The translations under genes were made by a program, and so were the position numbers. The notes under the pieces were generated by a model. The model searched no databases, was not told where the DNA came from, and saw nothing but the letters and a program-made list of their open reading frames with translations. This document shows, one piece after another, positions 49,201-59,979 of a stretch of DNA of 64,000 nucleotides (position 1 is the stretch's first letter; each line of letters opens with the position of its first letter). The stretch spans positions 186,001 to 250,000 of the forward strand of contig LLEY01000049.1 in NCBI GenBank assembly GCA_001414485.1, given 5' to 3'. Source of the DNA: Calycina herbarum. Taxonomy: Eukaryota; Ascomycota; Leotiomycetes; Helotiales; Pezizellaceae.

Positions 49201-50200
49201 CGTATAGCGCTATTATAGACCGTTAGATATTATTATCTCTAACCGCGGTCTGTAATTCGTCTTAGAGTTCTAGTAAGAGTTTAACCGGATCCTAGGGACT
49301 AAGATTAAGCTATCTACGGCCGTACACGTATAAACCGACGGTTAAACTAAGAATATAAACCAGTAGATTAACTAACGCCTTCGCCCGTTTATAAACTACT
49401 ATTAGGATAACTAGTCTAAACTAATGCCGATTATAGACTATGCTTAAGCTACACTTCCCTAGGACTCGACGACTCTTCCGCCTATATAAATCGAGCTTGG
49501 TTACGTGCTACGTACCAGCTTTAATTAGGTCCGCCAGAGCCCGGAAGAGCTAATAAGCGTCCGTAAACAGCTTTTACGAGACGAAGCAGTTGCGTACGCA
49601 ACCCGTATATACAGCGTCTAGGAAACCGCTCGTAAGGGAATCGAGGCTGCTCAGGAACGCCAGCGTAAGCAAGCAAACAAGCACCGGCGACCAGTAGACT
49701 TTGCTACGGGCGACAAGGTCTACGTATCGACAAAGACGTGGAATATAGACCGCCTAAGCTATAAGCTCGACCAGTAGATAGCTAGTCTGTATACAGTCCT
49801 AGAAAAGGTTAGAAACGCTTTCCAGGTCGACCTACCTCCGATAATTAAAATATAGCCTATAATCTCTATAGATAAGCTTCGTAAAGCTCCTAACAATCCG
49901 CTACTAGGCTAGCTATAGGAACCAGGACTACCTATTATAGTTAATAGGTATAACGAATAGGATATAGACCAAGTACTAGCCTCTAGAGGCTATTATAGAA
50001 AATTATAATACTAGGTTTAATAGGTATAAAGCGAGCTAGACCTAGCCTAGTACCTAGCTTCTAACTTTATAGGCTGCCTATATAAGCTTTAAGAGTTTCA
50101 CACTCTAAATCCTTCTCTCCTAGGGCCTCCTAGGTACTTAGTAGAATGGTTATAGAGCTGGGAAGATAGTATAGACGAGCTAGAATATTATAAGAACGAG
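46260..50200 (+). pseudogene. pol remnant: protease, RT, RNase H, integrase, chromodomain-like end
   Basis: The retropepsin site at about 46350 reads LANTRVNGF, where the catalytic Asp is now Asn. Reverse transcriptase spans about 47290-47950, with its YLDD-type motif changed to YLNN near 47721 (two GAC/GAT to AAT-type changes). RNase H lies near 48140-48440 (VKTDSSNGVL). Integrase lies near 49000-49720 (VDFKEFPLN start; KHRRPVDFATGDKVYV tail). The end at about 49970-50150 (ASRGYYRKL, GPPRYLVEWL) resembles the chromodomain tail of fungal chromoviruses. Stops are nearly all TAG. Confidence 0.85.
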
Positions 50201-50266
50201 GATAAATTACCTATAGAGTAGTAGGTTCAGAGCTCGCGGGCGAGCTCTACTTAAAGAGAGGGGTAA

Positions 50267-50595
50267 TATTATAGACCTGGCCACCGCCGAGCACGTGACT
50301 CGTGTACGGCTGCTCGCCGGCGTCTACAAAGCCTACTATTCCTAGCCTGGCCTAGAACCATTCCTACCTAAGCTAGGAACCATTTCTATAAACGGATCGA
50401 CATTCCTATAACTTATCGATTCCTTAGCTATCTCTATATTATAAGACTTCTAGAAGTCTCCTCTTTCCTTCTCTTCTCTTCTATAGCTTTAGATCTTCAA
50501 TTAAACCACCTCTTACTTCTCTAATTATCCGCTACACCTGTGTATACTATAGGTAAGGATAACTACCAGAGGGTTAGTAGATTAGGTTTGTTATA
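50267..50595 (+). repeat. 3' LTR of the chromovirus
   Basis: 329 bp, same length as the 5' LTR, with transition-only differences including loss of the TG/CA ends (TA...TA). It is followed immediately by the TCAAA duplication at 50596-50600. Confidence 0.93.
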
Positions 50596-50600
50596 TCAAA

Positions 50601-51108
50601 AGCGTAGTTAGTATCTATATACGTATAGTCACCTACCTTCTCCCTATTCTAATAATAACCTTTTTATATAAGGATAATCATACTCTTTAAACAAAATCTC
50701 CCCTAATTCTAGGCTTAATAATAGTTCTTTCATTAGTTAGCTAACTCTCAAACTCACCTAGAATTCCGAATATATATACTATAAAGTTCGAGATACGAGG
50801 AAGTCCACTAGGAAACGCCACTTCTACTAAAATTCGATTAGGATACTTTAGTAAGCCGCTTTAATCTGAATTCCAGGTTCTAATTTCACTAATGTTTAAT
50901 TAGGTCTCTGTATTACGTCCCTACGAGGACTTGATTATAATCTAATAAGCTTAAGCAGCTCTTTTCTTAGACACTTGTAGTTTAGAAAAACATTCTCTCT
51001 CCTCTTATTAGTACAGGAAGTACGATGTTTATCGTTAGGGTTTTCAGACTTTTAGAGCTGAAACGCTGAATTTAGTTCAAAAACAATATTTCTACGTAGA
51101 TCCCTAGT
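50601..51108. other. Right half of the older decayed repeat
   Basis: TA-rich, stop-dense sequence continuous with 44671 across the retrotransposon insertion. The RIP-like texture ends near 51050, just before the foldback. Confidence 0.5.
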
Positions 51109-51238
51109 CTACGGAGGTGCCAGACGTAAGTTTCGGTACACCGCCCTTTGGCAGAATGAAAGTGCTACATAAATTTTGGTGAAGCGAACATTCTGCCAAA
51201 AAGCGGTCTACCGAAACTTACGTCTGGCACCTCCGTAG
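51109..51238. repeat. Foldback: 50-bp inverted repeat, 30-bp loop
   Basis: The arm at 51109-51158 pairs with 51189-51238 at 47 of 50 positions, with a loop at 51159-51188. A transcript of either strand would form one long hairpin. It lies exactly at the border between RIP-decayed DNA and the intact JmjC region and is itself not TA-decayed. The outer end ctacggagg also occurs near 30904 and, inverted, near 31008. It may be a small foldback element or an inverted duplication made at a repair junction. Confidence 0.9.
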
Positions 51239-51779
51239 GAATAGTTTCAGTATCTGTCGTCTTCATTCTTATTACTACAGTATCGACCGAGATAACAACC
51301 ATAGGCATGCAATCTACAACACAAAACCTAAACACTTCAACGGTTATTATCACAGGAGGTTCTACTCTCATCATACTTCAGTGGCTTGCCTTTACTCTTT
51401 CAGCAATCTTTGCTCTAGGAGTGTTCCTTACCACAAGAACTGGCGAAACTTGTATGAATTTTGACAAACTTGAGAACGGAGCACCGCCACCTTCAGGAGG
51501 CCCTGGAGGATCTCACCCCCACCAGGAGCCGCTAGAGCTGCCAAGAGATTGCAACAGAAGAGAATCCCCACCCAATCTCTATCACAAATCTTCCCTATTC
51601 TGCCTGGCCATATATTTGGAACCGCCTCCCCCAAACCTTCTGTCTATAAGCGTGGGTACGCGTCCGTCTTCGATCAAGGCAGAGCGCCATCGCCAGGTGG
51701 GCGAATCTCTTGGCAATGATATCATTGGCCACTCAAAGATTAGTCAGCGGTTCATCAAGGGATTTCTATGTAACCCAAG
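51239..51779. other. Upstream region of the JmjC gene
   Basis: A plus-strand frame is open from the right foldback arm through to 51927. It includes a Thr-rich then hydrophobic segment (TLIILQWLAFTLSAIFALGV) and overlaps the first JmjC exon in another frame. It could be a remnant of a single-span membrane protein, or chance. The JmjC promoter should lie here. Confidence 0.35.
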
Positions 51780-54236
51780 ATGGACAATCTTATTGATGTG
51801 CTTGAGAACCTACTCGATAGGTTACGTGATGCAAGAAATCAGCAGCAGCTCATATCATCGTGCACCAACACAAGAGTTAGGCCAGCCAGAAATAGGCCAG
51901 CCTCATACTTGCCACCTGAAGACGTAGCTCCTTTGTTTCTACAGGAACTGGAAACAATCATCTCCGAAGCGCAACGCCTGAAGATGGAATTTTTGTCGAA
52001 GAATGATGTAAGAGGGAGAGCCCCTACAGTGTAAGGCTCTCCATAGAGATACAAATATAAATGCTAACTGAATACCAGCCCTACCCCACCCCCATGTCAA
52101 TCCAAAGAAGCTCCCATTTCCACTGCTGGCAAATCCGGCCAGTACAAAAAACTACCCCCCACTTGCAAGTCTGTTAGATCCCCCAGGAAATCGACTAGTC
52201 AGTCCGAAGAATCCCCCGGCGGCACTATATCCAGCATATCTCCTATATCCAGCACATCTCCTATATCCAGCACATCTCCTATATCCAGCACATCTCCTAT
52301 ATCCAGCACATCTCCCATATCCAGCAGCACCGCATCTTCCACCAGCGGCACCGTATTTCCCATATCCAACAGCACCGCATCTTCTACCAGCGGCACCGCA
52401 TCTTCCACCAGCCGCACCATCGTATCTTCTACAGCTTCCACTCACTGTACCATAGAGTCTGGTCCCACAATGCCTTCATGCTACACCATCAAAGTAGAGG
52501 ATATGAAGACCAGTATGGTACCAAGTATCGAGAAAATTGTGGCTTCCTTCACTAAAGAGGAAGCTGACATATTTGGGTTTTTCAAGGTGCAGATTGGTAA
52601 TCTTCCGGATACTGATTGGAAAACCTTATCACGGCGTATAAATCTGCCAGAGAAAGAGGAGCTTATGGGCTTTGCTTATATCAAAGAGAGAGAGCCACCA
52701 GGATTTGCTCGTGTTTGCGGAAAAAAGCCAGCTACTCGATTTGTGTTTCCCCAAGTTTGGAATGTCCCTGCTCGCCAAACCCCCTCCTATAGTACAATCG
52801 AAACGTACTTCCAGAATGTTATTGATGAACCACCTACTGGTAACCTTCCTTACTATATTGGTCCTCCTCTGTTGTCCCCTGATCTCTGCCCCCACATAGT
52901 GGATGCTGGCGACAGGCTTCGGCGAAGAGGCAGAAGTGGCCCAATTGTTGGCGTCAATACGAATTACTGGTACCTTAGTGGCTCTGAGGCATCCCCAGCG
53001 CCTATGCATATTGAAGATGCGTTTCTTGGGTCTGTGAATCTCTTACGCGGCGGGGATATGAAATTCTGGCTCTTTATACCCCCTAACCAACGGAAAGCAT
53101 TCGAGGACCGTATGATGCCCTTCTCTGCAAAACCCAGTCATTGCTCACAAGCTATACGCCACCAAGACCGATTAGTCTCTCCGAGAGTTCTTAGAGAGTG
53201 GGGTATCAAATTTTATGTGGATTACTGTGCTGCTGGGGAAATGATGGTTACTTTGCCTGGCACCTATCATTATATCATGAACACGGGACCTAGCATTGCT
53301 GAATCAGTCAACTTCGAGTTTAGCTACACACCGGATATGCCTGTCGGTTACTCATGGTGTGAGCCAGGAGCTTGTACAAATGGCAAAGTTCTAACAATGG
53401 ACGAATTCCAACTTTCCGAACATATTTGCAACCCTCTAAATCATTCATGCTTTCTATATGATTTGGATAGATTTCCACATCTCCAGTCAGCCTTTTGGGA
53501 TAGCCACTTGAATATGGCTAGGAAGGCTCGCATTCTCCAAATGATTGCAGCATGTACCCGGTCGCTCGATCGGAATTTGGATGTAGGGCAGGAATCATTG
53601 GATAATGGTTTTGTTCACTCAGTTCCTGACTACCTTCGTCAACTTCAAAAAGCACAGGATTCATCCTCGGGGTATACACCTGACCAGCGAAGAGCTCTTG
53701 TCGCAATTGCTAAGATATTCCAGGAGGAAGAGAAAAAAGTACGGAAAGAGATGGCAATAACTACAAGAGAAAGAAAGGAAATGTCTAAACACGGCAAGGC
53801 TATGGGTCATTATCACCAAAAAGGAAAGGGTGCACCGGCTCGAGTGCTAGAAAATCTCTTGGAACAATTTCCCCTCGACGAACATCCGAGGCTTATGGCC
53901 CAGCTAAAGACTTATCTATCTGAAGGGAAAACTCTAGACTTCATGTCTAATGCTCTTGGTACTAATATCCTAGCGGTGCTTCCTGAACATACTATTCGGC
54001 ACTGTGACATCCAGTTTCAATTTCCTAAGGCGCAATGTTGCTTCGTATCACTCGCTCAACCAATTGAACCCATTTGGTAAGTTCTACATATTTTCTATAT
54101 AGTTTTGAACTAACATGAGAACAGCTATAATAGGCTACAGAAAGAGGAGCTGGAATACTTTGTGAAATGGTTGCCCATGCTTCGTTCTGAACCAACCCCT
54201 AATATGCCCTTGGCAAAACGGAGCAAGGTCTTGTGA
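51780..54236 (+). CDS. JmjC-domain dioxygenase (KDM4-like ligand pattern), histone demethylase candidate
   Basis: Three exons, 51780-52030, 52079-54076 and 54125-54236, give 786 residues in frame, with no internal stop. Residues 1-84 are helical (DNLIDVLENLLDRLRDARNQ). Residues about 85-214 are a Ser/Pro/Thr-rich linker with SPISST repeats. The JmjC core follows: NTNYWYL, then MHIEDAFLGSVNLLRGGDMK and FWLFIPP, and later LPGTYHYIMN with ESVNF. Metal ligands are H394, E396 and H481 (87 apart; 88 in KDM4A), and K412 matches the 2-oxoglutarate-binding Lys. The C-terminus is helical and basic, with no PHD, Tudor or zinc finger seen. Activity on histone lysines is inferred. It lies between RIP-ruined transposons yet shows no RIP damage itself. 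Not assigned to a named orthologue. Confidence 0.85.
52228..52440 (+). repeat. 18-bp coding minisatellite (SPISST) plus degenerate STASSTSGT repeats
   Basis: The unit tctcctatatccagcaca is repeated about five times at 52246-52335, in frame as SPISST. A related, longer repeat (agcaccgcatcttccaccagcgg) follows to 52430. The 18-bp period keeps the frame, so copy-number change would lengthen or shorten the linker without breaking the protein. Confidence 0.9.
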
Positions 54237-55796
54237 TGCGTTGTGGGTGGAAAGAGGGGGAGAGCAGGAATGGAGTGCACACTTTCTGAGAATATGCACG
54301 TTGTTGTTCTGAGGAGGACTTGATGGGCCTTGGGAAAGATGTACTTCCCCACTCGTTTTTTTTTAGGAATATTATGAATAACTTGCGGCGGGAAAAAAAT
54401 ATAAACTTTCCATATCCTAGCGACCGATCATGAATTATCAACCTAGCGCTAGTTTTGCCCTTTTGATGCCTCTAAATTCAGCGTCTTGCGAATCTTCCCG
54501 CTTTACCTGGTCAGAATAATTGGCGTCGAGAGGGGAGTGATTAGAAAGGTTGGAGTTTCTCCCTCCAGCATATCGTTCCCCGAAGCCTTCTCAATAATTT
54601 TCTTCACGATCTCAAGCCTAGATCTCCCGCACGAGGCCGCAATTTCAATAGCTTTGAAGATATGAGATCTAATGAATAGTTGTTTGGTATCTGTCGTACG
54701 GGTTGGCTTAGGTGTAGTATGTCCCGAAATAATGTCAATCTCATCGCAAGTTTATTCTGATTCACAAGACCACGCCTAGGCCTCTAGGCGTATATAATAC
54801 TCATTTCGCAGTCAAAGCAAAAAGATAATTAGTCTAAAAAAAAAAAATAGGAGTAAAAAACTGTTTATTCACCTAAGAATAAAAGCCGTAATAAAAAACA
54901 AACTTAACCAAACTCTAATAAAAAACCTAAGTAATTCTATATTCTACAAGCTCTGATACATATAATTCGGTCTCTGATTACTCTCTACTTATTAACACAG
55001 CGAGATATATCTAGTATATATTGCTTTCTATTATCTCTTTAGCTTAGATTCTCCTTCCTTTGCTCTTTAACCTAATTTTTAATCTCTAGTAAAGCCTTTC
55101 TCGGGTCCTGCTTCCTTATAAGCAGAAATCCCTATATCTCTACTAGGCTAAACTCTCTATCTAGCACCTTCTATAAAAATTATTATATAATCTCCTCTAT
55201 CTCTTTATAGTTAGATTTAATAGATAGAGTGAGTTTAATAGGTAGGTTATTTATATATCAGTCTCGGTTACATTCCGTGCTTTCCCGAGATTCTTCCGAG
55301 AACTCGCTTAGCGTAGTTAAATAGAGCGAGAGCGACCACACTCTCCGCTCTCTCCTTATCTTAGTATTCGCGTTGATACTACGAATAGACTACTTCTCTA
55401 CTCTACTCTTATATAGCTGTTATAATTTATATATATTTGTTTAAAGAGATTTTAAATCTACGTTTAAGTAGTGTTTTTAAATTCTACTCTAATATCTACT
55501 TAGCTTAGATAGATAAGTGCTTTATTAAGCTTCTCTAGGTAATTACTTATTATTACTAAAATATAACTTTTACAGAGGTATAGCGTGTAAAGATTATAAC
55601 CCCTCTGTCGATTATTATAAATCTTAACACCTGTATTATAATAGTAATACTATAAAAACTTACAAAAAAAGAGAGAAGTATACTCCTCTATCTAAGTATA
55701 AACCTCGTGTTTAAACTAATAAAATTAGATGTGTTTTACAGCTATAAAATATAGTTAAAAATATTTTAACAGAGATGTAGGGGTTATAGTCAGGGT
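54237..55796. other. Right flank of the JmjC gene passing into RIP-decayed DNA
   Basis: Sequence to about 54730 has normal composition. From about 54780 it becomes TA-rich with an A-run (54838-54847) and no readable frame. No repeat family is identified. Confidence 0.45.
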
Positions 55797-56239
55797 TAAC
55801 TTATAACCGACATATACTACTTTTACACTTAAACACGGGGTAAACACCTTAAAATATTTATACCTTCTGCTTATTTATAATATAATTCCTTTGAGAGGTT
55901 AACTAATTCGAGAGTTAACTATAATTCTATCTACTCGAATTACCTAGTAGATCTATACGTAAAAAGTTATTATATAGTTAAGTAAGGCAAAGTAGTAAAG
56001 TATACTAAAAAGTAAGCGAAAACACTGAGAAAAACGTAATACCTCGTACGTATAAAGATTATATAAGCAGCACAGCTTACTAGTATTACGTATTAAATAA
56101 AAAGATAGATAGACTACTTCTTAAACTGAATTCTTAATCTTAGAAAAATCTATAGAGCGTAAGAGTAAAGATATATATTCGTAGAGTAGGTAAAACAGCT
56201 GTTTTTAGTAGGGTTTTAGAAAGTGTCGGTTATAAGTTA
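55797..56239. mobile_element. 443-bp element with perfect 16-bp terminal inverted repeats (MITE-like)
   Basis: taacttataaccgaca at 55797-55812 is the exact reverse complement of 56224-56239. Both ends begin with TA outward, compatible with a TA target duplication as used by Tc1/mariner-type elements. The interior is AT-rich with no open frame, so any movement would have depended on another transposase. It is old, but the ends are unmutated. Confidence 0.6.
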
Positions 56240-56410
56240 TCTAGTACTATATAATATTTATACGCTATACCTCCGTATAAGATACGATATCTAATTAGAA
56301 TTAGTTTTCTTCTTAATTCCTCGCTTCTTCTCTCTTATAAAGGTTAACTAATATATATACTAAGACTCGCTTATATATATATATCTAAGAGTAATATACG
56401 TAACTAATAA

Positions 56411-56745
56411 GAGACTATATAACTTTAGAAACCTTTAGACTACTACTATACAGCTTTAGCGCTCTAGATACTAAAGAATATACCGAGCTGCTTTTACTTT
56501 ATAGAGTAGTATACTATAACTCTAAAAAACTAAAAACAAATAAGAGATATTATAGCTTCGAGGGCTTTAAGACTACTACTATATAGCTCTAGTACTCTAA
56601 GCGTCGAAGAATACTTTTCCTTTGGAAAGTAGTACGTTATAAATCTAGAAATCTAAAAATATACTAGAGACGTTATAGCTTTAAGAACTTTTAAGCTACT
56701 ACTACACTACTCTAGTACTCTAACTACTAAAGCTGCTTTTCTAGT
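56411..56745. repeat. Decayed tandem repeat, three units of about 125-130 bp
   Basis: Each unit has gaga-y-tatagctt..., then (a/t)aga-ctactactata-agct-tagyactctaa, then a ...gcttttactttatagagtagta...-like part. The tactacta blocks start near 56440, 56572 and 56696. Units differ mainly by C/T and A/G changes. Confidence 0.6.
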
Positions 56746-56823
56746 ACCTAGTCTAAAAACTAGAAAATAAGAAAACTATTCTCTCTTTCTATAAAAACTA
56801 AAGTTATCTAAGACTAATATATA

Positions 56824-56890
56824 TAACGTGGTTTATTAGAACCCCGATTATATTAGAACCTCGATTATATCAGGACCTCGATTACTTTTC
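56824..56890. repeat. 17-bp triplication at the putative end of the Fot1/pogo-type element
   Basis: Three near-copies of attagaaccycgattat follow the sequence acgtggttt. They lie outside the 3' end of the transposase remnant and may be its subterminal or terminal repeat. Confidence 0.5.
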
Positions 56891-56989
56891 CTTAGTACGA
56901 GACTTCAAACCTGAATAAATCAACTATAATATATGAAATTAATTATCGCGCTTAGAATCTAATAAACTAGATATATCTATAACTTCTTA

Positions 56990-57959
56990 ACAAGTTCGCG
57001 TATTATAGCTAGCTTTTCTATAAGTTCTATAGCACCTTCTAGACGATTGCCCCTCCTTCCGACTACCCCCTGTCTTACGTATATCGCGTCGTACTTGCTT
57101 ATCTACATCCTTCTAAGCTAAAATATCCTATATATCCTCTACTATAAGTGCCTCCCCTTGACGGACACGAGTCTTTTTAGCTCTACAGCGTTTGCTTAGA
57201 GCTTTATTTGCCGCGCGAAGAGTACGAACCTCTGTAGATAAAAGGGTTATCTTATATACTATTCGCTTTATACTCTTTGCTAACATAGCAACTGTTTGAA
57301 AAAGCGGAGTTAGCGAGCTTCCTTAGTAACGAGCTATACGAGTTCGTATAAGAGTTGATTGTAAAAGTGCTTTAGTTAGGTTAGAAGGTGTCTAGGACAC
57401 CTAAGAGAGGGAGTTGGCACTAGACGGCCGAGGGGAAGTTAGAGCTTATAATCTTACGTTAAGCTTTGAAAGGACTACTTATAGGTTAAAAGGTACTAGG
57501 CCAGCTCTATAGAATCCAGCCTAATAGTTTAGGACTGTTATTGTTTCCTTATATACTACTATAAAGGCTAGAAAGAACTCGACCTTTGTAATATAGTTGA
57601 TATAGGCCTTAATAAACGTCTTAATCTGCCGACTATACGCCTGTTTTAAAACACTATAGTACCTAATATTAAGTGGCTAGGTTAGATAGGATAAATAAGG
57701 AGGTAGTCTAAGAGTAATAATATTATATATCTTATAGTACTCTTAGAACTTAACTGATTCGTAACTCTTATGTCTATCTAATACTAGTATTCGATATAGA
57801 CCCTTTATACGAGCAGTAGTATATTTATCGAAGTGTTTTAGCTATTCTAGACCTGTCTTATTATTCGTCTACCTGTTACTTATCGGTTTAATAACCTAGT
57901 TAGATAGAAGGCCGCCGTCGGTATACTAGTTAGAGAGATAGTTCTTACCCTGAACTACT
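56990..57959 (-). pseudogene. Fot1/pogo-type (Tc1/mariner superfamily) DDE transposase, C-terminal half, RIP-decayed
   Basis: Reading the minus strand from 57959 downward, the order fits fungal pogo/Fot1 transposases. LVLDRHKSY (a catalytic-Asp block) comes first. Then NIITLRLPPYLSYLT leads to the SVLKQAYSRQIKTFIKAYIN helix, AGFYRAGLVPFNL and QSTLIRTRIARY. The highly characteristic LLSTEVRTLRAANKALSK follows, then a Lys/Arg-rich tail with VRQGEALIVEDI and DVDKQVRRDI. Stops interrupt it, mostly of RIP type. The N-terminal half is absent on this side because the LTR element begins at 57960. Confidence 0.8.
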
Positions 57960-58288
57960 TGTTATAGACCTGGCCACCGCCGAGCACGTGACTCGCGTAC
58001 GGCTGCTCGCCGGCGTCTACAAAGCCTGCTATTCCTAGCCTGGCCTAGAACTATTCCTACCTAGGCTAGGAACTATTTCTATAAACGGATCGACATTTCT
58101 ATAACTTATCGATTCCTTAGCTATCTCTATATTATAGGACCTCTAGAAGTCTCCTCTTTCCTTCTCTTCTCTTTTATAGCTTTAGATCTTTAATTAAACC
58201 ATCTCTTACTTCTCTAATTATCTACTATATCTATATATACTATAGGTAAGGATAACTACTAGAGGGCTAGCAGATTAGGTTTGTTATA
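57960..58288 (+). repeat. LTR of the second chromovirus copy
   Basis: Begins TGTTATAGACC and ends TTTGTTATA. It is aligned end to end with the two LTRs of the complete copy. Confidence 0.9.
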
Positions 58289-59979
58289 TTATCTAAAGCT
58301 CCCTTCTTCTCTCTATTTACTACTGCTCCTAGGAAGGATTAGAATATCCGTTGCGATTCTAATATAATACCTACGGTCTATATAGACTACTCGTAGATAC
58401 TACCGATGCCTTATACAGCCCCGCGTACCCGCGCCTACTACCGCGTATAAGAGCCTAGAGCTCTTCTACCTATACCCTCTGTCCTTATAACTAAGTCGTC
58501 TACAACGATGTCTGCCGACCAGCCTATAGACGCTTAACAGCTCGCTACAGCTCTAAAACAGGTCCGCCTACTACGAGAACAACTAGACGACGTCCGTACC
58601 CCTCTACGAGGGAATACCCCGTCTAAAACTAGATAACACAGGTCGTTTACAGTTAAGCTCAAGGATACTAAGCCCCTAATAGATAGCTCGTCTCTAACCT
58701 TCGATAACTAGAAGATCTAGATTAAGAATAAGTTCCTTATCAACGCCTCTATGTTTAAGCTAGAGGAAGTAAAGATAGCTTACGTTTTTAACTATATAGC
58801 TGATATTACTTAGAAGCATCTCACGCTCTATTACTAGAAGGGACCTAAGCTGTTTTAGTCTATAAAAGAAATAATTATATATCTTATAGATATCCTAGAG
58901 AACCTGTTTAAAGCGTAGGACGCCTATATCGAATTCCGCTGGCTTGTTATAAGAGATAACGAGACTTTCGCAACCTTCTATACTTGCTTCTTATACCTTA
59001 CAGGCACTAGACAGATCCCGACAGACGACTTACAGCCCGACTTATATAACAAGCTTACGCCACCTCTATAATAGTCTGTCTTACTATTCTTAGACGTCCT
59101 ACTTATAAGTATAGCTCTAGTAAACAAGTGTCGACTTGTTAATAAGAACTTACGAAGACTTCAGCTCCGTAGAAGCAACTTATAGACCGCTCGTCTTATC
59201 CCCTAGCCCGTAACTGCTACTACTACCTTCCGCCTAGCTAGAACTTTTACTACTACTTAAACTACGTTCCGTATAACCTCCCCTGCCCTGGCCCCCCGCC
59301 TTTATAGACTATCACGTGAACTAACGCCTACCTGTAAGGAACCGGACGACGCCTACTTTAAGTGTAAGAGGACTAGGCACTATACCTGCGAATGCTCTAA
59401 GAACTCTAAGCCTATTACAGATATTAATAAGCTTGCGGAGCCTACGTCCGACTTAGAACAGTTAGAAAACGACCAAGTCTAGGGAAAGTCTCCTCTCTAG
59501 ACTTACTTTACCGAGGTCCTAGCTAGTTAGCTATCGATCTAAGTTAGCTACTTAGAGGAAAACAGTTTATAGTCTCTTATAACTTAGTTTTTAATAGATA
59601 TAGATTTAAAACCTCTGCTCTAGCTAATACTAGAGTAAACAGCTTTATACTTATTAGTACAAAGTTCGCTTAAGAGCTAGCTCGCTTCTTCTCTTTAACT
59701 ATTTATACTCTTCCTACTCCTATTATAGTTCGCGGCTTTAATAGACAGAGTCGATAGTCTACGAACCGCTATATTATTCTTTACTTATATATAGACGGCT
59801 GTAAACAGTATAACGTTTCTATAGTCCTCCTTAATACTAGCTATTAGGACCTTATTTTTAAGTGTATATAGTTTAACTAGCTTAATATATAACTTAACCC
59901 TCGCTAGTACTGACTTATATAGCTCGCAGATCTCCCTCCTTCTCCTAACCTTGTCTAGCTACGCCTCCTAGATCCTAGG
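57960..59979 (+). mobile_element. Second copy of the chromovirus: 5' LTR plus gag/protease part only
   Basis: The LTR at 57960-58288 (329 bp) and the internal sequence match 44677-46696 of the first copy. Similarity stops abruptly at 59979 (after gatcctagg), where the first copy continues with atcctatag. It carries its own RIP-type changes; for example, the first Cys of the zinc knuckle is Tyr. There is no 3' LTR in the window after it. It interrupts the Fot1/pogo-type transposase. Either a deletion or a later insertion at 59980 removed the rest. Confidence 0.88.

Larger units (their letters stand above)
44677..50595 (+). mobile_element. Ty3/Gypsy chromovirus, complete but inactivated by RIP-type mutation
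   Basis: Two 329-bp LTRs (44677-45005 and 50267-50595) flank gag, protease, reverse transcriptase, RNase H, integrase and a chromodomain-like end, in the order of chromoviruses. The insertion is flanked by TCAAA at 44672-44676 and 50596-50600. A purine tract (aaagagagggg, 50253-50263) sits just before the right LTR. The left LTR starts TG and ends CA; the right LTR has TA at both places. Roughly 20 differences between the LTRs are all transitions as far as I could compare. Internal frames are cut by dozens of stops, overwhelmingly TAG where CAG or TGG is expected. This is the signature of C-to-T change in CpA context on both strands. The element is immobile. Confidence 0.93.

Noticed and set aside
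45224..50200. Reassignment of UAG to an amino acid, suggested by near-exclusive TAG stops in the gag/pol frame
   Set aside because: Neighbouring host genes have no in-frame TAG (PRP18, PacC, JmjC). The TAGs replace CAG or TGG exactly as CpA-context deamination predicts, and LTR differences show the same transitions.
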